From: Qipengyuania sp. ABI-127-1
Lineage (GTDB): Bacteria > Pseudomonadota > Alphaproteobacteria > Sphingomonadales > Sphingomonadaceae
NCBI GenBank assembly: GCA_022953095.1
Contig: JALJCR010000001.1
Coordinates: 836,001 to 900,000 of the forward strand
Reading direction: 5' to 3'
DNA length: 64,000 nucleotides
Position 1 is the first letter of the stretch, and every line of letters starts with the position of its first letter. The position numbers and the translations under genes are program-made. Below, one piece after another: positions 1 to 8,327 of the stretch. The notes under the pieces are model-generated. The model was not told the origin of the DNA. It worked only from the letters and a program-made list of their open reading frames with translations, and did no database searches.

Positions 1-857
1 GCTCACATTGAGGCCTCGCGATGGAACGGAGAGCCTAGCTGCCCGCACTGTGGTTCGCTCCACGTCACCCGGATGGCCGGAAAGACGCAGGCCGGGATGT
101 TCCTCTGCAACGACTGCCGCGACAAGTTCACCGTCCGCACTGGCACCGTCATGGAGCGCAGTCACGTCCCCTTGAACAAGTGGCTTCTCGCCATTCACAT
201 CGTGGCGGCCTCCAAGAAGGGCATGAGCGCCGCGCAGATGGGCGGTATGATCGGTGTCACCTACAAGACCGCTTGGTTCCTCTGCCATCGCATCCGCGAA
301 GCCATGGAAAGCCCCAGCGGCCCGCTCGGCGGCGCCAGCGGTGTAGTCGAGACCGATGAAACCTATGTCGGCGGCAAGGCCACGGACCGCGCCACACGCA
401 AGCCTGCCGCCAAGAAGGCCGTTGTCGCACTGGTGGAGCGCGAGGGCCACGCCCGCAGCTTCCACGTCGCCAACGTGAACGCTAAGGCCGTGCGCAGCCT
501 GATCGTCCCAACGTCGATCGCTCGGCTCACCTTATGACCGACGAGAGCCCCGTTTACACCGCCGTGGGCCGCGAGATGGCCCGCCACTACAGTGTGAACC
601 ACAGCGCCAAGGAATACGTCACCTACGGCGGGTTCAAGCACTCCAACACCGCCGAAAATTTCTTCTCGATCTTCAAGCGCGGCGTGATCGGCACCTATCA
701 CCACATGAGCGAGGCTCACCTTGGCCGCTACTGCCGCGAGTTCGATTGCCGCTACAACACCCGCGATATGAACGACGGAGAACGCGCCGCTCTGATCCTC
801 ACCGGCACCATCGGCAAGCGCCTTACCTATCGGCGGACTGACGCAATCGCCGCCTAA
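1..857 (+). pseudogene. IS1595-family transposase, frameshifted and cut by the window edge
   Basis: The reading frame is open from base 1, so the 5' end lies outside the window. The N-terminal part has a zinc-ribbon (CPHC, then CNDC) and a helical segment, followed by the first catalytic aspartate in VETDETYVGGK. The frame then ends at 537. The next frame, from 534, carries the rest of the DDE domain: MTDESPVY with the second Asp, and HSNTAENFF with the Glu. Adding one base in the C-run near 507-510 restores the expected IVPNVDRSAHLMTDE, so a single-base deletion has split the gene. No right-hand inverted repeat was recognised downstream of the stop. The copy is probably inactive unless a second intact copy acts in trans. 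Confidence 0.85.
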
Positions 858-901
858 GACCGCGCAGATACCGCGTCAGATTGGGAAAGGGAGGAAGCGA
901 T

Positions 902-1054
902 ATGGAAGTTGAACTTGAAGTGGTTGGCGGCGCGAAGTGTGAGAATGAAGATGTCGAGCTCGATGGGAAGGATTCGACACCTGTAACATCGTCAATTGTA
1001 GGCTCATCTATCGCGGCGGCGCGCCCTTCATTTTCACCAGAACGTCGCCCGTGA
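902..1054 (+). CDS. candidate 50-aa hypothetical protein after the transposase
   Basis: A short frame with a strong ribosome-binding site (GGGAGGAA, six bases before the ATG) begins 45 bases after the transposase stop. The product is acidic at the N-terminus (MEVELEVVGGAKCENEDVEL) and low-complexity at the end. I do not recognise a family. The main support is the Shine-Dalgarno spacing. It could be a passenger or leftover of the mobile element, or a decayed gene. Confidence 0.3.
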   Translation: MEVELEVVGGAKCENEDVELDGKDSTPVTSSIVGSSIAAARPSFSPERRP

Positions 1055-1247
1055 ACAGCGAGATTGTTTTCTGAAGATGCGGCCATGGCGACAATGAATG
1101 CGCTGGCAGTCATGCATCGGTGCGGTATGCATGAGTTTGTCGAAATGATATTTGAGCAGGTGCGCAACCCGTTTCAAAACACGGTGCAGTAGCCTCATTA
1201 TGTGCGCCTTATAGAAATAGAAGGCGGCTGCTGGCCCTTTCCCGCCG
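1055..1247. other. accessory spacer with no supported gene
   Basis: This stretch lies between the 50-aa frame after the IS and the small minus-strand gene that starts at 1400. Both strands show only short frames without family-like sequence or a good ribosome-binding site. It probably represents decayed sequence flanking the insertion element. Confidence 0.4.
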
Positions 1248-1400
1248 CTAGCCCTTTTCCTGACTCGACTCTCGCCGCTTCTTGCCCTTAGCCTCATGCG
1301 GCTTGGGAGGGGTGGCGAGAAGTCGTTTCAGTGCCGCCTCGCGTCGGGCCTCTGTCTCCTTCTCGGAGTAGGTCTCATTTCGGGAATTTTCTTTGGTCAC
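1248..1400 (-). CDS. small basic protein, 50 aa, hypothetical
   Basis: The frame starts with GTG at 1400 and reads VTKENSRNETYSEKETEARR and on into EAALKRLLATPPKPHEAKG before TAG. The pattern of a charged helix followed by 'ATPPKPH' and a basic tail resembles small alphaproteobacterial hypothetical proteins often found in accessory regions. An in-frame stop lies three codons upstream, so GTG is the only possible start. It overlaps by eight bases, head to head, the TTG proposed for the gene at 1393 on the other strand. Family resemblance is from memory and function is unknown. Confidence 0.45.
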   Translation of the reverse strand: MTKENSRNETYSEKETEARREAALKRLLATPPKPHEAKGKKRRESSQEKG

Positions 1401-2034
1401 TAAGCCCTACCTTACACCAGCGAAACGAGTTTTACCCCGCAGACCGCCTGAGAACGTCCGAAAATTAAATGACCGTCATGCGCGTCAGATCGGGGAAATT
1501 GCCATAGCATGGAATGCCCTGCATGGGGCGTTTTATGAAATTTTCATGGCTTTAATGCCGTCTCACGACGCTGCTTTTGGTATCTGGCACAGCATACAGA
1601 GTGACAAAGGCCAGCGCGAAATGATGGTAGAAGCCGCGCGCGGAACGATCGCTGACCGCAAAAAGCTACTGAAAAATCTCGAATGGGTCGCGACGAAGGC
1701 AGGAATGTTAAGCGCGTTCAGAAATGATGCGATGCACGTTTCGATGAATTTCAGAGCCGGGAAATATGGAGCAGACCCGCTAACGACACGAAAACAGTCT
1801 CTGAAAAGGCTTCAAGTAAAGCCGGTTTCGACCAGTTGGCAGACGGTCAGAGGGGACCTTTACGCTCTGACGACATACGCTAACTTCATATGGGCGGAAG
1901 TGTTCGATCCAAGATGCTTGACTGCATGGCCCTATAGACCTCGCTTGCTAACGAAGCCAACACAGGTTCCGGCACCGCCGCAACCAAATCGTCAGCGTAA
2001 GCGCCGAAAGCCCAAACACCCGCCTCGACCATAG
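1393..2034 (+). CDS. hypothetical protein, 213 aa
   Basis: This orphan open frame starts at TTG and has no recognised domain. The first 170 residues look like a folded helical protein (QIGEIAIAWNALHGAFYEIF, then an AFRNDAMHVSMNF segment reminiscent of small helical HEPN-like or 'RNA-binding' hypotheticals with a conserved Arg/Asn/His stretch). The last 35 residues are Pro/Arg/Lys-rich and overlap a minus-strand frame at 1886-2083, so the true C-terminus or the overlapping frame is doubtful. Codon use is more AT-rich than in neighbouring genes, which fits recently acquired DNA next to the IS. Confidence 0.5.
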   Translation: MVTKPYLTPAKRVLPRRPPENVRKLNDRHARQIGEIAIAWNALHGAFYEIFMALMPSHDAAFGIWHSIQSDKGQREMMVEAARGTIADRKKLLKNLEWVATKAGMLSAFRNDAMHVSMNFRAGKYGADPLTTRKQSLKRLQVKPVSTSWQTVRGDLYALTTYANFIWAEVFDPRCLTAWPYRPRLLTKPTQVPAPPQPNRQRKRRKPKHPPRP

Positions 2035-2083
2035 CGGGCGTGATTTCAATCTCAACATCGGCTTGTCTCGAATGGCCTGCCAT
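1886..2083 (-). CDS. small hypothetical protein, 65 aa
   Basis: The product, with ITPAMVEAGVWAFGAYADDL followed by an 'EVYRAM' tail, matches the style of short alphaproteobacterial phage- or accessory-type hypotheticals that begin 'ITPEMIEAGV'. This is family memory, not a search result. The ATG at 2083 follows an AT-rich stretch (tatatacttaag) that could hold a promoter. It overlaps the 3' end of the plus-strand gene at 1393-2034 by about 150 bases, convergently, and one of the two ends may be wrong. No function can be assigned. Confidence 0.45.
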   Translation of the reverse strand: MAGHSRQADVEIEITPAMVEAGVWAFGAYADDLVAAVPEPVLASLASEVYRAMQSSILDRTLPPI

Positions 2084-2673
2084 CTCAAATCCGCTAACTT
2101 AAGTATATAATTGCCGAAATTTCCCAACGAAACGAGTGCCCATCTTTGTCCTCCATGGGGCACCACCGCCTCTTCTCGAAGTCGTCGCGAGGCCCATGCG
2201 GGATCGGGGATGGACTTCCGGTGTTGTGTCGTCTTCTCGGCCTCGCTTGTGGACCGTGCACTGTCGCGGTGCAGCCAGGCACAGGACGTCCGAAGAACCT
2301 TCTGGTGACAGCCGAGGTTATAGGCGCACCTGCCTTGAACTGTGCGCTCGGACCGATTGGCGATCAGGGTCGCAGCGAGGCGCCGGTCCTGACCGATCGC
2401 ATCGCGAGCGCTGTCAGGTCCACTACAAGCAATCGCTTGTCGTCGCGGCCCTGTTCGATGGCTTGATCGGTTTCTTCAACGTATTGCGTTGGCGCAATCT
2501 GCGCTTGGTGCGACACGCTAGATGCGTTGTGAACCGAGCTTTATGCTGTTCGGCAAAGGACCGACATCGACCAACGCTGTCCCTTGCGGTTTGCACCCTG
2601 GACCGACGCGGTGTTGAGGCCTTCGGGATCCGACGATCCGATGGCTGCGGCGTCGGCCCAGAGTGAAGAGGGC
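2084..2673. other. 590-base stretch without a convincing gene
   Basis: Open frames exist on both strands, but their translations are Arg/Ser/Pro-rich and show no family pattern, as expected for shadow frames in GC-rich DNA. I see no tRNA, no CRISPR and no clear inverted repeats. It separates the IS-associated strip from the catabolic island and may be decayed mobile DNA. Confidence 0.4.
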
Positions 2674-3162
2674 TCAGGCCGCGCGCATTTCCGGGATCAT
2701 CTCGACCAGGCCGAGGACTTCGGCCGTCTCCCACTCGCTGGCCGACATCTCTGCGACGGCGCTGAAAAACGGCATTCCCAGATGGAAGCACGTGCCATCT
2801 TCCAACTGGTTGTCCAGATATTGTCCATTGGGCGATTCGAAGACCAGCAGCATCTCGGTGCCGATATCGCTCCAGGGCAGATGGTTGTTGCCCACCGATT
2901 CGAGAACGAGATCGCCCTCGCTATAGCTGCCATCGTCATAGGCCCAGCGACCGGACAGGGTGTAGGCGAGGGCGGTGCAGTGATGCGAATGGCGCGGCAT
3001 TTTGGCGTCGGGCTCGAAGCGAACCGACATGACCACCCGTCCGGTTTCCTGGTCGACATCGTGCATCCGGATACTGACTCCCTCTGCCCCGGGGACCTTG
3101 CCTGTCAGGTCGAGCCAGTCGCCGTCGGCTTTTCTGATGACCTTGATTGCGTTGCTGCTCAT
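2674..3162 (-). CDS. cupin-domain protein
   Basis: A 162-aa single-domain cupin. The metal-site motif is PRHSHHCTALAYTLSGRW in the middle, with a second histidine in NNHLP about 35 residues later, which is the usual two-motif layout. Such cupins act as small dioxygenase-like enzymes, isomerases or metal sensors, and substrate cannot be told here. The ATG at 3162 is preceded by GAGGAG at good distance. An upstream in-frame ATG at 3207 would overlap the cytochrome gene stop as ATGA, so the protein could be 15 residues longer. It is the last gene of a unit with the cytochrome and amine oxidase, which suggests a role in the same pathway. Confidence 0.8.
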   Translation of the reverse strand: MSSNAIKVIRKADGDWLDLTGKVPGAEGVSIRMHDVDQETGRVVMSVRFEPDAKMPRHSHHCTALAYTLSGRWAYDDGSYSEGDLVLESVGNNHLPWSDIGTEMLLVFESPNGQYLDNQLEDGTCFHLGMPFFSAVAEMSASEWETAEVLGLVEMIPEMRAA

Positions 3163-3203
3163 TGCATTCTCCTCTTCTTGAACTGGGACTGGTTCGGCGG
3201 TCT

Positions 3204-3839
3204 TCATCGCCGATCGCGTTTCGCCAGGGCATCGGCCGCCTCGCCTATGTCGCTGTCGGCCATGCCTGCGGCGATGGTATTCATTGCTCCTGTGGGGTCC
3301 GCGCGCTCACCGCTTCTGAAAAGCAGAAGCTGCGCCCGGACATATTCCGCACCCTGGCCGGCGAGCCTCGGTGCGGGATTGCCGGGATCGGCCGAGCCTT
3401 CGAGTCCCTCGCCATGGCATGCCGTGCAGGTGGCCAGCGCTTGGGGGACCGACTGCAGTTTCGTCGTGGGTCCATCTTGAGCGGCGAACCAGTGTGATAG
3501 GCTATCGATCTCCGCATCGCTCAAGGAGAGCGAAAGGGGCTGCATGATCGGCGAACTTCGCGATCCGTCAGCGTAGGCGCGGAGCTGTTCGGCGACATAG
3601 TTTTGGGGATGTCCTGCAATCGAGGGGTAGATGTCGGACTTGCTTTTTCCGCCATCGCCGTGGCAGCCGAAGCAGCCTTCGGCGACTTGCAGGATCGGCT
3701 GCCGCTCGATCGCCTGAGCCTCGCTTGCCATGCGCTGCTCGATGGCGTTGGCCGCGAGATAGGTATCGACCAGAGGGTAGGTGAAATAGCCGACACCAAG
3801 GGCAAGGGCTGCTCCGATCAGGATCGTGCGGCGCTTCAT
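3204..3839 (-). CDS. di-haem c-type cytochrome (cytochrome c4-like)
   Basis: A 211-aa exported protein with one N-terminal hydrophobic segment (residues 5-24) acting as signal or anchor. It has two CXXCH haem-binding motifs, CFGCH at 56-60 and CTACH at 138-142, each followed by a candidate axial Met (PIMQPL and GAMNTIA). The two-lobe layout is that of cytochrome c4. The start at 3839 overlaps the stop of the amine oxidase gene as ATGA, so the two are translationally coupled. It probably carries electrons in the periplasm, possibly from the oxidase encoded upstream or from another enzyme of the island. That pairing is inferred from position only. Confidence 0.88.
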   Translation of the reverse strand: MKRRTILIGAALALGVGYFTYPLVDTYLAANAIEQRMASEAQAIERQPILQVAEGCFGCHGDGGKSKSDIYPSIAGHPQNYVAEQLRAYADGSRSSPIMQPLSLSLSDAEIDSLSHWFAAQDGPTTKLQSVPQALATCTACHGEGLEGSADPGNPAPRLAGQGAEYVRAQLLLFRSGERADPTGAMNTIAAGMADSDIGEAADALAKRDRR

Positions 3840-5296
3840 GCCTCGGCCCTCAACGCTTGGAGCGTCTCGAGCGCGGCTCTTCTGCCGGAGCGCACGGCGC
3901 CATCCATATAGCCGTTCCAGATGCCTCCGGTCTCGGTGCCCGACCAGCATAGCCGGCCGCAAGGCTCGTTGAGTGCTGGCATCAGGGGGCTGGTCAGGAG
4001 ACCCGGGGGCATGGGCGACACGCAGCTCACGCTCCATTCTTCCTGCCCCCAGTCGTGCAGGTGGAACTCGGTCGGCTCGAGGAACCTGTTATCGTCCATC
4101 GACTCCGCAAAGAGCTCTGTAAGTTGCCGTTTGGCGGTTTCGTGATCCGGACTGACCTCCCCGACGCGAAGGAAGGCGTTGATGACTCCGATCTCCTGCT
4201 GCGGAGGCGAATTGTCGTAGGCCCAGATCAGCGGCCCATCGGCGGAGAGGATCTGGCCGTTATAACCGTTATCGAACCAGAATGGGCGTTTGTACGCCAT
4301 CGCGGACTTGCACATGGGCGCATGCGTCGGCCAGCGATCCTGCAAGGCCCGGCGCGCATCGGGTAGCGCAGGGGCGAATGCAATCTTGCGGCAGAGCGGC
4401 GGCGACAGCGCCATGATGACGCGGCGGGCGCGCAGCAGCCCCTTCGTCGTCTCCACTTCGACGATGTCAGAATTCCAGTTTCTGATTGCTTTGACTGCGG
4501 TGCCGAGATGCACCTTGGCCCCGAGTTCTTTCGCCATCTTGTCGGCCAGAACCTGCGAGCCGCCGACGAACCGCGTCTGCTGCGCGCCGCCCTTCTGCGC
4601 TTCGAGGCGCTGGAAGCCCCCGGCAAAGTTCAGCATCGAGAGATAATAGAGCATCGAGCAATTCCCGATGCCGCTGCCGACCGTCAGCACGGAGGCAATC
4701 TTCATCGTGAGCAGATCGAAGCCGCCGACGTCCTGGCGCGCGAGCCACTGCGCAATACTCATGCGGTCCAGTTCGCGCGCGTTGGGCGCCGTCCACGGCC
4801 GGTTATGCGGCACCTGCGCCGCAAGAGCGTCCAGCCGCTTCATCAAGCCCGCTTCGATTTCGATCGAGCCGTCGGATTCGAAGGCGACCTGATCGGAGCC
4901 CCAGCGGAAGACCATGCGCCCGTCGTAGATGGAATCGAAGGTTTCGATGTCCAGTTCGCGGGCGAGGTCGGCAATGGCCGTCTGGCCGGGTCCGATCCAT
5001 TGCCCGCCGGCCTCGCTGAAATGGCCTCCAGCCAGGTCGTGATTGAGTACGCGGCCGCCGACCCTGTCCCTCGCTTCGAGGACCGCGAAGGAACCGTTCC
5101 CTGCCCGGTCGAGGTCGCGGGCAGCGGTTAGGCCTGCGAGCCCTGCGCCCACGATGATCACGTCGAGAATTTCCGGGCCACCTTGGGCGGCCGCATCGGC
5201 CGCGCCGACGGCGGAGACAGCAACCGCAGCTAGTGCGCCGCTCGTCAGGAGGCTGCGGCGATCGATTGTGGGACCACATGCCGATTGATTGCTCAT
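3836..5296 (-). CDS. flavin monoamine oxidase, Tat-exported
   Basis: A 486-aa FAD-dependent amine oxidase. The N-terminus has twin arginines (DRRSLL) and an Ala-rich hydrophobic stretch, so export by the Tat system is likely. The Rossmann motif VGAGLAGLTAARDL follows at about 48-61, then GGQWIGPGQ typical of monoamine oxidases, and the C-terminal FAD contact SGTETGGIWNGYMDGAVRSG. The family oxidises primary or secondary amines to aldehydes with release of ammonia or amine and reduction of O2 or another acceptor. The adjacent cytochrome c could be that acceptor, but this is inference. The ribosome-binding site GGGGAAGG sits before ATG. A perfect operator-like palindrome lies 16 bases upstream of the start. 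Confidence 0.9.
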   Translation of the reverse strand: MSNQSACGPTIDRRSLLTSGALAAVAVSAVGAADAAAQGGPEILDVIIVGAGLAGLTAARDLDRAGNGSFAVLEARDRVGGRVLNHDLAGGHFSEAGGQWIGPGQTAIADLARELDIETFDSIYDGRMVFRWGSDQVAFESDGSIEIEAGLMKRLDALAAQVPHNRPWTAPNARELDRMSIAQWLARQDVGGFDLLTMKIASVLTVGSGIGNCSMLYYLSMLNFAGGFQRLEAQKGGAQQTRFVGGSQVLADKMAKELGAKVHLGTAVKAIRNWNSDIVEVETTKGLLRARRVIMALSPPLCRKIAFAPALPDARRALQDRWPTHAPMCKSAMAYKRPFWFDNGYNGQILSADGPLIWAYDNSPPQQEIGVINAFLRVGEVSPDHETAKRQLTELFAESMDDNRFLEPTEFHLHDWGQEEWSVSCVSPMPPGLLTSPLMPALNEPCGRLCWSGTETGGIWNGYMDGAVRSGRRAALETLQALRAEA

Positions 5297-5311
5297 ACCT
5301 TCCCCAAAACA

Positions 5312-5323
5312 CGATAATTATCG
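5312..5323. promoter_or_regulatory. operator-like palindrome CGATA-AT-TATCG
   Basis: A perfect 12-bp inverted repeat lies in the divergent region between the amine oxidase (start 5296, minus) and the membrane protein (start 5492, plus). Its arms, CGATA and TATCG, recur upstream of the tetR/receptor pair and of the dimethylformamidase-like gene. A further half-site (CGATAAA) lies at 5417-5423. It is probably bound by the TetR protein encoded at 9739-10440; this is inference from sequence and position. Confidence 0.6.
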
Positions 5324-5491
5324 AATCGAGAGATAGCTGGGAAGAGATATCTCGTCAATCATCTCCCATTTTGACAAAAATGACGCAAACAACCAACTTG
5401 ATAAACAGATATAAATCGATAAATAATCTCCGAGCAGACCGTGGCTTATGGTCCGGCGGAGCATCGCAAAAAAGAGAAAGGATGTGGTGGT

Positions 5492-6175
5492 ATGACTGAT
5501 CGATCGGGGCTTGTGCTTGCGAAAATGGCGGCGCTCCTGGCCGCCGTCCTGTGCCTGTCCGTTTATCCGCTGCTGTTGACAGCCGTCGATTTCGATGCGG
5601 CTTTGCTGGAGCAGCCTGCGGCGATGATCGAGCTCGACCGGGCTGCGATACTCTGGCTCGAGAGGGCCATGCTGGCCGATATGCTGGGCTTCTATCTTTT
5701 GCAGATTCCGATTGCGATCTTCCTTCACCTGCGGCTGCGCGCCAATCCGGTGATGAATTACGCGACTGTGTTCGGGGTCGGATATTGCCTCATCGGCGCG
5801 ATCGGTGCAGCCGCTCTCTCGGTCGCCTGGCCCACGCTCTCGGTACTCTATCAATCGGCGCCGGACGAAGCCGCCCGCATTGCTCTGCGCGACAGCTTTA
5901 CAATGATCTCCGCTGTCGTGAATCTGGGTCTCTGGGGGCGCGCCGAATTCCTGCTGGGCGCGCTCTGGTGGATTTGTATCGGGTTCGCGGCTGACGGAAC
6001 GATGCGCGCATTTCGCATGGTTTCATGGGTACTGGGCGTCGCGACGGCTTTAGCCTGGCTGGGCAACCTCCTCTCGACGCCCTTGCTCGCGGAGCCCGCA
6101 CTGATGGCCTATATGGGTCTCGTGCCGGTCTGGCTCATCACCATGGTTGTCAGTGTTCGCTCGCCCAATGCGTGA
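5492..6175 (+). CDS. integral membrane protein, DUF4386-like
   Basis: A 227-aa protein with about six hydrophobic segments spread over its length, e.g. LAAVLCLSVYPLLL near the start, YCLIGAIGAAALSVAW in the middle and GLVPVWLITMVVSV at the end. Layout and the 'FYLLQIPIAIFLHLRL' helix resemble DUF4386-type membrane proteins, whose function is unknown; this match is by eye only. The ATG at 5492 was chosen because the frame upstream of it is not hydrophobic and lies within the promoter region. It is divergent from the amine oxidase and shares its operator region, so it may belong to the same regulon. Confidence 0.65.
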   Translation: MTDRSGLVLAKMAALLAAVLCLSVYPLLLTAVDFDAALLEQPAAMIELDRAAILWLERAMLADMLGFYLLQIPIAIFLHLRLRANPVMNYATVFGVGYCLIGAIGAAALSVAWPTLSVLYQSAPDEAARIALRDSFTMISAVVNLGLWGRAEFLLGALWWICIGFAADGTMRAFRMVSWVLGVATALAWLGNLLSTPLLAEPALMAYMGLVPVWLITMVVSVRSPNA

Positions 6176-6242
6176 TTCCCGCTCCAGTTGGCCGGGCTCG
6201 GTGCGACTACGAACAGCCCGCGTTCCAATCTCGAAGCATGAT

Positions 6243-7103
6243 CTATTTGGCTTCGAGGTTCACGAAGCGAGCCGAACGGATCCTGGCCTTGAAGAAGGGA
6301 AAATACGCGTCCGTTCCGAAGTGGTTGCCGCCCTCGACGCGTGTCGGGATCCGATAACCGCCGAAATCGCGGAAGCCGGACAGGGACCCTCCGAACGGTT
6401 GGAAACGGTAAGTTTCCTCGGGGTTGGCCGAACTCCAGCGCTGAATCGTTACGGCGGTGGGTCGGCCATCGGCCGCGATGGCGATCTCGACGGCTTGCTC
6501 GAAACCTCCGTTCGACACGATGGCCCGAGCGGTTTTAGGTCCTGCCTCCTCCCAGCGCACGCGGTCACCGGGCAACAGGCTTGCCGGTGCCCAGAACGCG
6601 GCTTCGGCCACCATTCGGCCGAACGCCGAACGCAGATGGTCGCTATCGTCCGAAACCCGCACTACCGGGAAGAGGCCCATGAACCAGAAACGAGTCCAGG
6701 AACGGCTGGATACCAGACCGTCGGAGCCTCCGATCGCGCCGGCATCGAGCCTCCAGACGAAGCCGCGCGGCGGGGCGAGAATCTGGCGCGCCCGGAAATC
6801 GCGATAACCCGGATTGCGCTTGTCGCCGAGCCCGAGCTTCCCCTCCATCTCGAGCATGACAATGGACGAAAGCGGCGTGCCGGGCGTAATCGTGTAGTCG
6901 AAATAGCGCCTCGCCGCTTCCGGCAGGTCTTGCACCATCGCCCTGTCGAACCGTTCGGGGTTGGGTTTATCCGCTGCGGCAAGCTTGCCCCACACCGCCC
7001 TTTCGATGCGTGCGTCGTTCCGGCGCCAGAAAGCCAGCGATGCCAAACTCACGGCGACCATCACTGCAAGCACAATCAGGATTTTCGACATGGTCTGACT
7101 CAT
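6243..7103 (-). CDS. DUF6544-family protein
   Basis: A 286-aa protein with one N-terminal membrane segment (about residues 7-25, KILIVLAVMVAVSLASLAFW) and a soluble remainder. The pattern PEAARRYFDYTITPGTPL, then GYRDFRARQILAPPRGFVWR and IPTRVEGGNHFGTDAYFPFF matches the DUF6544 (formerly unnamed) family as I remember it. The function is unknown. It is convergent with the membrane protein at 5492 and divergent from the hydrolase at 7334. A second ATG at 7091 is possible, and neither has a strong ribosome-binding site. Confidence 0.7.
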   Translation of the reverse strand: MSQTMSKILIVLAVMVAVSLASLAFWRRNDARIERAVWGKLAAADKPNPERFDRAMVQDLPEAARRYFDYTITPGTPLSSIVMLEMEGKLGLGDKRNPGYRDFRARQILAPPRGFVWRLDAGAIGGSDGLVSSRSWTRFWFMGLFPVVRVSDDSDHLRSAFGRMVAEAAFWAPASLLPGDRVRWEEAGPKTARAIVSNGGFEQAVEIAIAADGRPTAVTIQRWSSANPEETYRFQPFGGSLSGFRDFGGYRIPTRVEGGNHFGTDAYFPFFKARIRSARFVNLEAK

Positions 7104-7333
7104 CGGGGTTCGAGTGGGACGCCGGGCCGATGTTGGAATGTACCGGTCTCCGATACAATGCGATACGGCTCGAAATCGCGTTACGAACAGCCGGTTTGCT
7201 CGTCCAGTAACAGTTCCGCGCGGCGCCGCGCACAGTGTTCGGCTTCAACCTTGCGCACCGGAGGTAACCCACCGACAGCGTACCCGCGCGCGGCGTCCGA
7301 CGCGGGTCGGACACAGGCGGTCTGGAGTCTGCG

Positions 7334-8305
7334 ATGAGAGCTATTCATCACGCGGCGGATCGTCTCAATGGCTGGCTGGTAGCTCGTCGCCAGCAAGCTC
7401 CGATCGCATCCGATCTGGCGGATCTGGACGAGCTTTCCACGCTGGCGGAGCGAGACCCGCGCGCCTTGCTCCGCCCGGTCGAGCCGGCGGCGATCGCGTT
7501 CGATCCTGAGGAGGGCGTACGGAGCAAGGTCGAAACCTTCGCCTTCCCCTCACCAGCTCCCTCCGGCGACAGTGCCAATGACCGCGTGCATGGCGAGCGC
7601 TGGCTTGCTGCGGATCGGCCATCGAAGTCGGCCATCGTCATGCTGCATGGTGGCTTTGCGCCGAGCTGGTTGGCCGAGCGTCTCATGGCCCATCCCTTCT
7701 TGGCCAAAGGAATCGACGTCTTCGTCATCGCGTTACCCTGGCATATGGACCGGGCACCAAGCTCGTCCGGCTATAGCGGGCAGTATCTTCTCAGTGGCGA
7801 TGTCCCGCGCCTCGTTCGCGGCTTCTCCCAGGGGGCACACGATGCAGCAGCACTGGTGCTTGCCTTGCGGCAGCAGGGCTATCGACGAGTATTCGTCAGC
7901 GGAATCAGTCTGGGTGGCAACATTGCAGCGCAGACCGCCTCGCTTGCTGTGCTCGACGGGGTGTTTTTGCTGATCCCCGCCATCGATCCATTCCAAACCA
8001 TTTTCCGGTCGCCCATCGGCGCGGGAATGGCGCGCGCTGCCAGCAATGCGGGTTTCGACGACAGAGAGATCGAACGAGCCATGCGGCTGGTTACTCCGCA
8101 TTTTGCCGGTCTACCGAAAAGCGATCCCGATGCGTTTCGAGTCGTTCACGGCACCTATGATCTGTTTTGTTCCGCAGAAGCGATCGAAGAATTCGTCCAG
8201 GCCTGGAGCATCACCCAGGTGCAGAGTTTGAAGGTGGGGCACCGCACCTTCGCTATCAACTTTCGCCAGACCGCAAGATTGCTTGCACACGATGCAGGGG
8301 CCTAG
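7334..8305 (+). CDS. alpha/beta hydrolase (ABHD18-like)
   Basis: A 323-aa alpha/beta-hydrolase. The oxyanion-region strand is IVMLHGGFAPSW, the nucleophile elbow is SGISLGGNIAA (GXSXG), an acid candidate is in VHGTYDLF, and the histidine candidate is in KVGHRTFAIN near the C-terminus. The overall pattern, with 'VFVIALPWHMDR' after the first strand, resembles the ABHD18-type family of unknown substrate. GGAG sits eight bases before ATG. The next gene begins 22 bases downstream and encodes a second member of the same superfamily, so the two probably form an operon. Confidence 0.8.
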   Translation: MRAIHHAADRLNGWLVARRQQAPIASDLADLDELSTLAERDPRALLRPVEPAAIAFDPEEGVRSKVETFAFPSPAPSGDSANDRVHGERWLAADRPSKSAIVMLHGGFAPSWLAERLMAHPFLAKGIDVFVIALPWHMDRAPSSSGYSGQYLLSGDVPRLVRGFSQGAHDAAALVLALRQQGYRRVFVSGISLGGNIAAQTASLAVLDGVFLLIPAIDPFQTIFRSPIGAGMARAASNAGFDDREIERAMRLVTPHFAGLPKSDPDAFRVVHGTYDLFCSAEAIEEFVQAWSITQVQSLKVGHRTFAINFRQTARLLAHDAGA

Positions 8306-8327
8306 CGTCCGACAGAAAGCCCTATTC

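Noticed and set aside
2136..2666. Possible 176-aa gene in the gap before the cupin
   Set aside because: Composition of a shadow frame, no ribosome-binding site, no family resemblance.
7155..7175. CGATA direct repeats as a further TetR operator
   Set aside because: The two half-sites (in CCGATACAATGCGATACGG) are in the same orientation, not inverted, and lie in a GC-rich gap; they do not match the palindrome.
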